Assembly (NCBI GenBank): GCA_012521805.1
Contig: JAAYLQ010000051.1
Coordinates: forward strand, 1-19,891
Direction of reading: 5' to 3'
Origin: Bacillota bacterium
GTDB lineage: Bacteria; Bacillota; Limnochordia; Darwinibacteriales; DTU012
DNA: 19,891 bases
Below, piece after piece: positions 7,788-14,896 of this stretch. The translations under genes and the position numbers were made by a program. The notes under the pieces were generated by a model. The model searched no databases. It saw only the letters and a list, made by a program, of their open reading frames with translations, and was not told where the DNA came from. Every line of letters begins with the position of its first letter. The stretch's first letter is position 1.

Positions 7788-8861
7788 CTATTCGATCCGA
7801 ATCGCCTTTTCCTGAGCAATTAAGCAGAGCTCAGCCGCTTTAAAGGCGTGTTCCTGGGTCATGGCGTTTTCCGTGCGGTTTAAGCAGTCGAGAATCAGCT
7901 GGCCAAAGAAAGGATACCCGACTTTGCCGGCCAGGGAGAAGTGGAACTCCCCTTCGTTATTAACAAGATAGAGCTGATCGCCGGCACGATCACGAGCAAT
8001 ATCCACATATTTCCGCAGTTCAATATAACCTTCAGTTCCGAGGATCAGCGTGCGGCCATCGCCCCAGGTGCTTAAGCCGTCCGGTGTAAACCAATCCACC
8101 CTAAAGTAGTTGGTGGCACCATTATCCCCGATTAAATTCGCATCACCAAAGTCTTCCAGCTCTGGATATTCCTTATGGTTATAATTAGCTACCCGGCTGC
8201 TGACAACTTCCGCGTCCCGACAGCCAGCAAAATAGAGGAACTGTTCAATTTGGTGCGACCCGATATCGGTGAGGATCCCGCCGTATTTGGCTTTTTCAAA
8301 GAACCACTGCGGGCGGCTCGGCGCATTGAGGCGGTGGGGTCCCAGACCGAGCACCTGGAGCACTCTGCCGATCGCCCCATCCTTGATTAAGTCACCTGCG
8401 TGGACCGCACTTTCCACATGGAGCCGCTCACTGTAGTAGACCGCGTATTTCAAGCCAGTTTCCGCAACTTTCTTCCGCGCCTGCTCCAGCTGGTCTAGGG
8501 TAGTAAAGGGACACTTGTCAGTAAAATAATCCTTACCGTGGTCCATTACCCGTAAACCAAGGGCACAGCGTTCCGATGGAACCGCTGCTCCTGCAACCAG
8601 CTTTACTTCTGGATCCTGCAGGATCTGCTGCTCATCCTCGGCAATCTGCACCTGTGGATAGCGCTTGGCAAAGGCTGCAGCTTTAGCAGGATCCGGATCG
8701 TACACCCACTTTAGCGTTCCTCCTGCCTCCAGCAGACCATTGGTCATACCGTAAATATGGCCATGATCGAGACTAACAGCCGCAAAGACAAAATCCCCCG
8801 GTTCACAGACAGGATCCGGTTTGCCTTGAGGTGCGTAATTCATCCCATCTCGTTTACTCAA
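7788..8861 (-). CDS. Gfo/Idh/MocA-family oxidoreductase (divergent nucleotide-binding loop)
   Basis: Predicted NAD(P)-dependent sugar or polyol dehydrogenase, 357 residues. The usual N-terminal GxGxxG loop is replaced by VSLDHGHIYGM (29-39). The usual EKP motif reads TDKCPF (114-119), retaining the catalytic Lys116. GGILTDIGSHQ (194-204) supplies Asp199 and His203 with the spacing of inositol dehydrogenase catalytic residues, so the active site looks intact. The start is TTG, supported by AAGGAG at 8871-8876 nine bases upstream; the first ATG, 18 bases further on, is too far. It is the last gene of the galU operon, 27 bases after the other oxidoreductase gene and before a strong terminator. 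The substrate is unknown; a role in 3-keto-sugar chemistry with the neighbouring epimerase is inference. Confidence 0.85.
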   Translation of the reverse strand: MSKRDGMNYAPQGKPDPVCEPGDFVFAAVSLDHGHIYGMTNGLLEAGGTLKWVYDPDPAKAAAFAKRYPQVQIAEDEQQILQDPEVKLVAGAAVPSERCALGLRVMDHGKDYFTDKCPFTTLDQLEQARKKVAETGLKYAVYYSERLHVESAVHAGDLIKDGAIGRVLQVLGLGPHRLNAPSRPQWFFEKAKYGGILTDIGSHQIEQFLYFAGCRDAEVVSSRVANYNHKEYPELEDFGDANLIGDNGATNYFRVDWFTPDGLSTWGDGRTLILGTEGYIELRKYVDIARDRAGDQLYLVNNEGEFHFSLAGKVGYPFFGQLILDCLNRTENAMTQEHAFKAAELCLIAQEKAIRIE

Positions 8862-8870
8862 AGATCGCCA

Positions 8871-8876
8871 CTCCTT
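8871..8876 (-). promoter_or_regulatory. Ribosome binding site deciding a TTG start
   Basis: AAGGAG on the minus strand sits 9 bases before TTG at 8861 and 27 bases before the first in-frame ATG, favouring the TTG. Confidence 0.7.
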
Positions 8877-8888
8877 ATTTACATGGTT

Positions 8889-10046
8889 CTAAAAGGTACC
8901 AGACACATCCATTGTCCGGTTAGTGCTTGGTTTCTTAAAGGTTGATTTGGCAATTTTTTCCTGAAGCATCCGATAAAACAGCTCTTCATCTAAGGGCAGT
9001 TCAATCCAGGAATCAGTCCAGCTTGATAAATGCATCGCGTTAGATATGGTCAAGCCGCGGATCCCTTCTTCTCCCGGAGCCAATAAGGGAGTGCCTTTCA
9101 CAATGGCATTAATCCAGTTGCGCAGTATACCTACATGACCGGTGTGATGGCCGCTGACCGGAACTTCGCATTTCCACACTTCCGGACTGCCAAATCCACC
9201 TTTATATTCCGCATTGAACTGCCGCTCCGACACCCTCAGCCGCCAGAAAGTGAGTCTGCCGTCTTCAACCACGATCTTACCCCGATCTCCAGATAATTCC
9301 AGGCGGTTAGTGCCGGGGGCTTCACCAGTGGAGGTAACAAACAAGCCGGTGGCGCCATTTTCATACTCCACATAAGCTGTCACATCGTCCTCCACTTCAA
9401 TATTGTGGTATTTGCCGTAATAGCAGAACGCCCTTACCCGCTTCGGCATGCCGCAGATCCACTGCCACAGATCTAATTGATGCGGGTCTTGATTGAGGAG
9501 AACCCCGCCGCCCTCTCCAGCCCATGTAGCGCGCCAGCCGCCTGAATCATAATAGCTTTGGGGACGATACCAATCGGTAATAATCCAGACTACCCGCTTG
9601 AGCTCGCCCAGTTCTCCGCTGTGCACCAGATCCCGCACCTTCTGATACAAGGGATTGGTGCGCTGGTTGTACATGATGCCAAACACTTTACCGCTTTTAG
9701 CCGCGGCTTCGTTCATTTCCCGCACCTGTTTGGTGTAGACACCAGCTGGTTTTTCTACTAGTACATGCAGTCCCTGCTCAAAGGCGGCAACCGCCAATGG
9801 TGGATGATCATAGTGGGGTGTGGCAATCAGCACAGCATCAACGCATCCCGAAGCAAACAGCTGGTCCGCACTGGCAAAGCGCTGCACTTCCGCGCCTAGA
9901 TTTGCTTCAGCCCACTCCAGTCGGCGGGGATCAATGTCACAGACAGCAGTCAGTTCTGCGTCCAGCACCTGTCCCCTCACAAAGCTCATGGCATGATTTG
10001 AACCCATACTGCCGATCCCAATAATTCCAACCCTTACTTTACTCAC
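8889..10046 (-). CDS. Gfo/Idh/MocA-family oxidoreductase (canonical)
   Basis: Predicted NAD(P)-dependent dehydrogenase acting on a sugar or sugar derivative. The 385-residue protein begins with a classical Rossmann loop GIGSMG (10-15), carries EKP at 98-100 (Lys99), and has GGGVLLNQDPHQLD at 179-192 with His189. Position 185, often Asp, is Asn, a variant I recall from this family. The start chosen is GTG at 10046: AAGGAG (10055-10060) precedes it by 8 bases, while an earlier in-frame GTG at 10055 overlaps that ribosome binding site. The stop of the preceding epimerase gene is only 14 bases upstream. The last dozen residues, ending MDVSGTF, look like a non-domain tail encoded by a GGTACC-centred repeat-like sequence. 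The substrate cannot be read from sequence. Confidence 0.88.
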   Translation of the reverse strand: MSKVRVGIIGIGSMGSNHAMSFVRGQVLDAELTAVCDIDPRRLEWAEANLGAEVQRFASADQLFASGCVDAVLIATPHYDHPPLAVAAFEQGLHVLVEKPAGVYTKQVREMNEAAAKSGKVFGIMYNQRTNPLYQKVRDLVHSGELGELKRVVWIITDWYRPQSYYDSGGWRATWAGEGGGVLLNQDPHQLDLWQWICGMPKRVRAFCYYGKYHNIEVEDDVTAYVEYENGATGLFVTSTGEAPGTNRLELSGDRGKIVVEDGRLTFWRLRVSERQFNAEYKGGFGSPEVWKCEVPVSGHHTGHVGILRNWINAIVKGTPLLAPGEEGIRGLTISNAMHLSSWTDSWIELPLDEELFYRMLQEKIAKSTFKKPSTNRTMDVSGTF

Positions 10047-10054
10047 AACAGTCA

Positions 10055-10060
10055 CTCCTT
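10055..10060 (-). promoter_or_regulatory. Ribosome binding site deciding the second GTG start
   Basis: AAGGAG on the minus strand overlaps the first candidate GTG (10053-10055) and lies 8 bases before the next in-frame GTG (10044-10046), so the shorter protein is favoured. Confidence 0.75.
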
Positions 10061-10828
10061 CTACAAACCCAGTTTTTTCAAATTATGGTAGCTGATGGCT
10101 AAACTCTCAAAGGGATCCCGCCGGCAGATATCCTGCTCGACAGCTGCATATTCCACTCCTGTCTTTCTGCAGGCAGCAATAATTTCCGGCCATTCTAAAT
10201 TTCCTTCACCTACTTCAGCCATGACCGGTTCATTTGCACCGGCATTACCCATATCTTTAAAATGAACTACCTTCATCCGGCCGGCAACCTTTTCAATCCA
10301 GGTCACAGGATTAGCACCGCCAGCCTGAATCCAGTATGTATCCAGTTCAAAATGGAACGCTTCCGGATCGCTTGCTTCCAGCAGAATATCCAAACCGGTT
10401 ACACCATCAAATTTTTCAAACTCAAAGGCATGGTTATGATAAATAAACTGCATTCCCTGATCCAGCATTTTTCTCCCCACTTCACTTGCGTCCCGGGCAA
10501 AACGCACCCAACCTTCCCGGTCGGTGCGGTATTCATTGGGGATCGCTCCAAGACCAATATTACTACAGTTTAACAGCTTGTGTTCTGCAATCAAGTTATC
10601 TAAATCATCCCGCATTCTGTGCCAGGGGACATGGGTGGCGCACACAGTCAGCTGTTCCTGTTCGAGGAGATCCTTAAGCTGGTAAGTGTCAATCTGTCCA
10701 ATTCCCGAAACCTGAACTGCACAGTAGCCAATTTCCCTAATTTTTCGCAAACCCTTGGCAATCTGCTCGGGAGTCTGCATAAATTCCCGCACAGTATACA
10801 GCTGCGCTGCAATTATTGGATTGCTCAT
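10061..10828 (-). CDS. Sugar phosphate isomerase/epimerase (xylose-isomerase-like TIM barrel)
   Basis: A 255-residue single-domain TIM barrel of the AP-endonuclease-2/IolE/YcjR superfamily, whose members use a divalent metal to isomerise, epimerise or dehydrate sugars and keto-sugars. Visible signatures are YHNHAFEFE (130-138), ELDTYW (161-166), VHFKD (188-192), EVGEGNLEW (205-213) and EQD (231-233). Asp163, His189 and Glu231 are likely metal ligands. ATG at 10828 follows AAGGAG by 7 bases. It sits 18 bases after galU and 14 bases before the canonical oxidoreductase gene, so it is translated within the same operon. Together with two dehydrogenases this suggests epimerisation of an oxidised sugar. 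The family is sure; the exact reaction is not. Confidence 0.88.
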   Translation of the reverse strand: MSNPIIAAQLYTVREFMQTPEQIAKGLRKIREIGYCAVQVSGIGQIDTYQLKDLLEQEQLTVCATHVPWHRMRDDLDNLIAEHKLLNCSNIGLGAIPNEYRTDREGWVRFARDASEVGRKMLDQGMQFIYHNHAFEFEKFDGVTGLDILLEASDPEAFHFELDTYWIQAGGANPVTWIEKVAGRMKVVHFKDMGNAGANEPVMAEVGEGNLEWPEIIAACRKTGVEYAAVEQDICRRDPFESLAISYHNLKKLGL

Positions 10829-10846
10829 CGCTAAACTCCTTTCTGA

Positions 10847-11716
10847 TTAAAATTGCTTAACAATCTCAGTGAGATAATCCGCAAAGTCCTGCTGCAGTTC
10901 CGGCTGTTCCAGGGCAAATTCGACGGTAGCTTTGAGAAAACCAAGCTTGCTGCCGATATCATACCGACGGCCGGCAAAGGAGTAGGCATAGATCTGCTGG
11001 CGGGTGAGCAGCTGCATCAGGGCATCAGTAAGCTGAATTTCTCCTCCCTTGCCCGGTTTGGTTGTCTCCAGAATCTCAAAGATTTCTGGAGTAATGATGT
11101 ATCTGCCTAAAATTGCGATATTGCTTGGTGCCTCAGAGCGAACTGGTTTTTCTACCAAGCCAGTAACCTTGTACAGTCCCGGCTCAATTTCTTCCCCTTT
11201 AATTATTCCATACTGATCCACTACTTCCTCTGGAACTGGCTGCACACCAATCACACTGGTCTGAACTTGTTCATAAACGGTGAGCAGCTGCTTGAGGCAG
11301 GGCACTGAATTGGCAACAATATCGTCACCAAGGAGGACCGCAAAAGGCTCATTGCCGACAAAAGAGCGGGCACAGTAAATTGCATGGCCGAGGCCCTTCG
11401 CCTCCTTTTGACGCACATAGTGGATGTTTACCAAATTGGTGATATCCTCAATCAGCTTTAGTCGTTCAGTATCCCCTTTCGCCTTTAGAGCTGCCTCTAG
11501 CTCATAGTTTTTGTCGAAATGATCTTCAATCGACCTTTTATTCCGACCAGTGACAATCAATATTTCTTCAATGCCTGACTCTACTGCTTCTTCAACAATA
11601 AACTGGATCGATGGCTTATCAACAATCGGGAGCATCTCCTTTGGCTGGGCTTTGGTAGCCGGTAAGAACCTGGTACCTAAACCAGCCGCTGGTATTACTG
11701 CTTTTTTAATTCTCAT
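10847..11716 (-). CDS. galU: UTP--glucose-1-phosphate uridylyltransferase
   Basis: Makes UDP-glucose from UTP and glucose-1-phosphate, feeding cell-envelope glycan, galactose and nucleotide-sugar metabolism. The 289-residue protein has the normal GalU length and begins with the nucleotidyltransferase signature AAGLGTRFLPATKAQPKEML (residues 10-29, with the GLGTR loop and Lys26). It continues with VTGRNKRSIEDHFD near 55-68 and LGDDI near 129-133. VEKP and RYDIGSKLGFLKA follow later, all typical of bacterial GalU. ATG at 11716 is preceded by AGAGAGGTG. It is the first gene of a minus-strand operon with an epimerase and two oxidoreductases, an unusual neighbourhood for galU. It is divergent from the GDSL esterase gene. 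Confidence 0.94.
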   Translation of the reverse strand: MRIKKAVIPAAGLGTRFLPATKAQPKEMLPIVDKPSIQFIVEEAVESGIEEILIVTGRNKRSIEDHFDKNYELEAALKAKGDTERLKLIEDITNLVNIHYVRQKEAKGLGHAIYCARSFVGNEPFAVLLGDDIVANSVPCLKQLLTVYEQVQTSVIGVQPVPEEVVDQYGIIKGEEIEPGLYKVTGLVEKPVRSEAPSNIAILGRYIITPEIFEILETTKPGKGGEIQLTDALMQLLTRQQIYAYSFAGRRYDIGSKLGFLKATVEFALEQPELQQDFADYLTEIVKQF

Positions 11717-11793
11717 AGCACACCTCTCTCTACCTGTTCTCAGCAGGATAAATTTTATCTATGTAGAATAGAAGTCAGTTAAATATTACTGCA

Positions 11794-11799
11794 AAGGAG
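11794..11799 (+). promoter_or_regulatory. Ribosome binding site deciding the GDSL esterase start
   Basis: AAGGAG lies 8 bases before ATG at 11808 but only 2 bases before the in-frame TTG at 11802, so the ATG is the start. Confidence 0.8.
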
Positions 11800-11807
11800 A
11801 ATTGGAC

Positions 11808-12440
11808 ATGACCATCATTAAACCAAACTCTACAGTCCTGTTTCAAGGTGACAGTATTACCGATTGCGGCCGAGACCGCAGCAATCCATACAGCCTCGGG
11901 GACGGCTACCCATTGTTAATTGCCAGTCTGTTCCCTGCCTTGTTTCCCGCACATAATGTCAAGTTTATCAACAGGGGAATCAGCGGCAACCGCACTAAAC
12001 ATCTTGTGGAAAGATGGCAGGCAGACTGCATTGAGCTCAAACCCGACTTTGTATCGATCATGATCGGAATCAATGATGTATGGCATGCCTTTGACAAGCA
12101 TATTGAACCAGTGTCAATCGAGCAGTTTACCGCTAATTACCGCCAAATATTGACCGCAATCCGAGAGCAGCTGGACGCCCAGATCCTGTTGATGGAACCG
12201 TTTGTGCTCCACACACCGGCAGACCGGATTCAGTGGCGCAGTGATCTCGACCCAAAACGGGTAGTGGTCAGAAAATTAGCTCAAGAATTCGAGGCAATTT
12301 TTATACCAATCGATGAAATTTTCCAAGCAGCAACCGACCATCAAGCACCCGGCTATTGGTGCCCCGATGGAGTCCATCCTTCCCCCGCCGGACACGGCAT
12401 CATTGCCAAAGCATGGCTTGAGGCAGTCAAAGCAATCTAG
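11808..12440 (+). CDS. SGNH/GDSL-family hydrolase (esterase/acetylesterase-like)
   Basis: Predicted serine esterase of 210 residues. All four SGNH blocks are present: GDSIT with nucleophile Ser16 (14-18), the RGISGN oxyanion Gly region (56-61), GIND with Asn89 (87-90), and CPDGVHP with Asp187 and His190. No signal peptide is seen, so it is probably cytoplasmic. Relatives include carbohydrate acetylesterases (rhamnogalacturonan or acetyl-xylan esterase-like) and lysophospholipase/thioesterase I. Given the sugar-processing neighbours, deacetylation of imported oligosaccharides is a reasonable inference but is not shown. ATG at 11808 is set by AAGGAG 8 bases upstream. It diverges from galU across about 91 bases and precedes the threonine operon on the same strand by 93 bases. 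Confidence 0.87.
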   Translation: MTIIKPNSTVLFQGDSITDCGRDRSNPYSLGDGYPLLIASLFPALFPAHNVKFINRGISGNRTKHLVERWQADCIELKPDFVSIMIGINDVWHAFDKHIEPVSIEQFTANYRQILTAIREQLDAQILLMEPFVLHTPADRIQWRSDLDPKRVVVRKLAQEFEAIFIPIDEIFQAATDHQAPGYWCPDGVHPSPAGHGIIAKAWLEAVKAI

Positions 12441-12457
12441 CAAAACTTTCATTTCCC

Positions 12458-12473
12458 GAGTATTTCGATACTC
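12458..12473 (+). other. Small TTCG-loop hairpin in the gap before hom
   Basis: GAGTAT (12458-12463) and ATACTC (12468-12473) pair perfectly around a TTCG tetraloop, with CCC and GGGG further out. It lies between the esterase stop and hom. No strong T-run follows, so it may be a weak terminator, an attenuator element or chance. Confidence 0.4.
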
Positions 12474-12518
12474 TCAAGGGGTTTCCCTGCCCTCTTTTGC
12501 GGTACGGTACCTATAATC

Positions 12519-12525
12519 AGGAGGT
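12519..12525 (+). promoter_or_regulatory. Ribosome binding site deciding the hom TTG start
   Basis: AGGAGGT is 8 bases before TTG at 12534 and 23 bases before the first in-frame ATG at 12549, so the TTG is preferred. Confidence 0.8.
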
Positions 12526-12533
12526 GGAAAGTC

Positions 12534-13829
12534 TTGAACAAATCTGTTATGAAGGTAGGTCTGCTTGGACTGGGAACTGTCGGTTCCGGTACCATGCAGA
12601 TTATCCAAACCAATCAAGAAGAGATTTCCAGGAAGATCGGGAGTGAACTCAGGATCACCAAAGCCTTAGTGCGGGATCTCGGCAAAGAGAGGCCGAATCT
12701 CGATCCCCACATCCAGCTGACCACCGATGCCCAGGCAATTATCGCTGATCCTGAAATTGACATCGTAGTTGAGGTAATGGGGGGAATCGAACCAGCCCGC
12801 AGTTACATAGCTGCAGCCCTCACCAACGGCAAGTATGTGGTTACCGCTAATAAGGATTTAATGGCTACCCACGGTAGCGAGCTGCTGCTGTTAGCTCAAA
12901 AGCAGAACCGCGGAATTTTTTATGAAGCGAGTGTTGGCGGCGGCATCCCCCTAATCCGTCCCATTAAGCGCTGCTTGGCAGCGAACAAAATCCTCAGCAT
13001 CATGGGAATTATCAATGGGACTACTAATTACATCCTCACCCAAATGACTGAAGCAAAAAAAGATTTTCAAGATGCCCTGGAGGAAGCGCAGGCGAAAGGG
13101 TTTGCTGAAGCGGACCCATCTAATGATTTAGAAGGCAGAGATGCCGCTTATAAGCTGGCAATCTTGGCTTCCCTCTGCTTTAACAGCGCTGTGGATGTCA
13201 ACCAGATTGCCACCGAAAGCATTACTGAGATCAGCCTCCGGGACATCATGTATGCCGAAGAATTGGGCTTTGTGATCAAGCTGTTGGCTCTCGGTGAAGA
13301 AACTCCAGAGGGACTGCTGCTGCGGGTTCATCCAACACTGGTACCCAAGGAGCATCCGCTGGCCTCAGTCAGCAACGAATTCAATGCATTATTCCTGAAA
13401 GGTGATGCTGTAGGTGAATTGATGTTCTACGGCCGGGGTGCAGGTTCCCTGCCCACTGCTAGTGCAGTCACAGCAGATATTATTGAAGCGGCCCGCTGCA
13501 TCAAACACCAAATTGAGAATGGCGCAGCTGCAATTCCCCAAACAGCGAAACCAATCGTTCCCATGGCGGAAAGCCGCTCCTGTTTTTACGTGCGCCTGAA
13601 AGCTAAGGATCAGCCGGGTGTTTTCGGCAGTGTGGCCAATGCTTTAGGGGACGAAGGGGTGAGCCTTGATCTGATTATTCAAAAGCGGAGGGATTTTAAC
13701 CTTGCAGAGATCGTACTGGTTACCCACGATGTACCGGAAGCAAACTTTTATCGCGCTTTAGATCGGATTAAACAAATCGACAGCATCCGCAACATCAGCA
13801 ACGTTATGCGGGTGCTTGAAAGGAGTTAA
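12534..13829 (+). CDS. hom: Homoserine dehydrogenase with ACT domain
   Basis: Reduces aspartate semialdehyde to homoserine, the branch point to threonine and methionine. The 431-residue protein has the three-part layout. The Rossmann domain carries GLGTVGSG (12-19) and TANKDLMA (104-111). The catalytic domain has Glu192, Asp198, Asp203 and Lys207 at the spacing of the yeast enzyme's catalytic residues. A C-terminal ACT domain (about 345-425, containing DQPGVFGSVANAL) probably mediates threonine feedback inhibition. The start is TTG at 12534, set by AGGAGGT. It opens the hom-thrC-thrB operon and ends 3 bases before thrC. Monofunctional: no aspartokinase domain is fused. Confidence 0.96.
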   Translation: MNKSVMKVGLLGLGTVGSGTMQIIQTNQEEISRKIGSELRITKALVRDLGKERPNLDPHIQLTTDAQAIIADPEIDIVVEVMGGIEPARSYIAAALTNGKYVVTANKDLMATHGSELLLLAQKQNRGIFYEASVGGGIPLIRPIKRCLAANKILSIMGIINGTTNYILTQMTEAKKDFQDALEEAQAKGFAEADPSNDLEGRDAAYKLAILASLCFNSAVDVNQIATESITEISLRDIMYAEELGFVIKLLALGEETPEGLLLRVHPTLVPKEHPLASVSNEFNALFLKGDAVGELMFYGRGAGSLPTASAVTADIIEAARCIKHQIENGAAAIPQTAKPIVPMAESRSCFYVRLKAKDQPGVFGSVANALGDEGVSLDLIIQKRRDFNLAEIVLVTHDVPEANFYRALDRIKQIDSIRNISNVMRVLERS

Positions 13830-13832
13830 ATC

Positions 13833-14885
13833 ATGGCCTGGCAGGGAATTATCGCGCAGTACAAAGATTTTCTCAATATCGAGGCGGATACACCGATTAT
13901 CAGTTTAAATGAAGGCAATACTCTACTGCTGAAAGCGGAAAATTTAGGGCAGAAATTAGGTTTAGATCTGGAAATTTATTTCAAATTTGAGGGACAAAAT
14001 CCAACTGGATCTTTTAAGGACCGAGGGATGACCATGGCAGTTACTAAAGCTGTCGCTGCAGGATCCCAGGCGGTTGTCTGTGCTTCAACCGGCAACACCT
14101 CAGCTTCTGCTGCTGCCTATTCAGCCCGGGCTCAGATTAAGTGCCTGGTGCTGATTCCCCAAGGCGCTGTTGCCTTAGGCAAGCTGGCCCAAGCTGTGGC
14201 CTATGGTGCTGAGGTAGTTGCAGTAGAAGGCAATTTCGATCAAGCCCTAACTTTGGTGCAGCAGCTGGCTGAAACTGAACCAATCACCATTGTCAATTCG
14301 ATTAATCCGGATCGGATTGAGGGACAGAAAACCGCCGCCTTTGAAATCTGCGATCAGCTCAAGGGAGCTCCCGACTATGTCTGCATTCCAGTAGGCAACG
14401 CCGGCAACATTTCTGCCTACTGGAAAGGATTTCAAGCCTACCAAGCTGCAGGCAGGATTGAAAAACTGCCGATCATGTGCGGCTTTCAGGCAGCAGGAGC
14501 TGCTCCCCTTGTGCTCGGTCATCCAGTGCCTAACCCGGAAACCATCGCCACCGCTATTCGGATCGGCAATCCCGCCAGCTGGAAAACGGCGGAACAAGCT
14601 CGAGATCAGAGCGGAGGTATCATTGATTCAGTAACTGATGCCGAGATTCTGGAAGCGTATCAACTGCTGGCTAACACAGAAGGAATCTTCGCCGAACCGG
14701 CATCTGCGGCGTCGGTGGCTGGTCTGATCAAGCACGCTCGGAAAGGCTACTTCCCTCCCGGCAGCCGCATTGTCTGCATCCTTACTGGAAACGGTCTCAA
14801 GGATCCCGATACGGCCATGAAAATTGGTGTCAAACCAAAAACAGTGCCGGCTGATCTGCAGGCACTGCTCAGTATTTTAGATTAG
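13833..14885 (+). CDS. thrC: Threonine synthase
   Basis: PLP enzyme converting O-phosphohomoserine to threonine. At 350 residues it is the short Bacillus-type form. The PLP Schiff-base lysine is Lys62 in NPTGSFKDRG (57-65); STGNTSASAAAY is at about 85-98, and the phosphate-binding loop VGNAGNISAYWKGF lies near residue 187. ATG at 13833 is only 3 bases after hom, with an AAAGGAG ribosome binding site inside the end of hom, so translation is closely linked. The stop codon overlaps the ribosome binding site of thrB. Confidence 0.96.
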   Translation: MAWQGIIAQYKDFLNIEADTPIISLNEGNTLLLKAENLGQKLGLDLEIYFKFEGQNPTGSFKDRGMTMAVTKAVAAGSQAVVCASTGNTSASAAAYSARAQIKCLVLIPQGAVALGKLAQAVAYGAEVVAVEGNFDQALTLVQQLAETEPITIVNSINPDRIEGQKTAAFEICDQLKGAPDYVCIPVGNAGNISAYWKGFQAYQAAGRIEKLPIMCGFQAAGAAPLVLGHPVPNPETIATAIRIGNPASWKTAEQARDQSGGIIDSVTDAEILEAYQLLANTEGIFAEPASAASVAGLIKHARKGYFPPGSRIVCILTGNGLKDPDTAMKIGVKPKTVPADLQALLSILD

Positions 14886-14896
14886 GAGGCAGCATC

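Noticed and set aside
12512..12517. Perfect TATAAT just before hom as a promoter
   Set aside because: It ends one base before the ribosome binding site, so a transcript from it would start inside or after that site; no -35 box stands 17 bases upstream.
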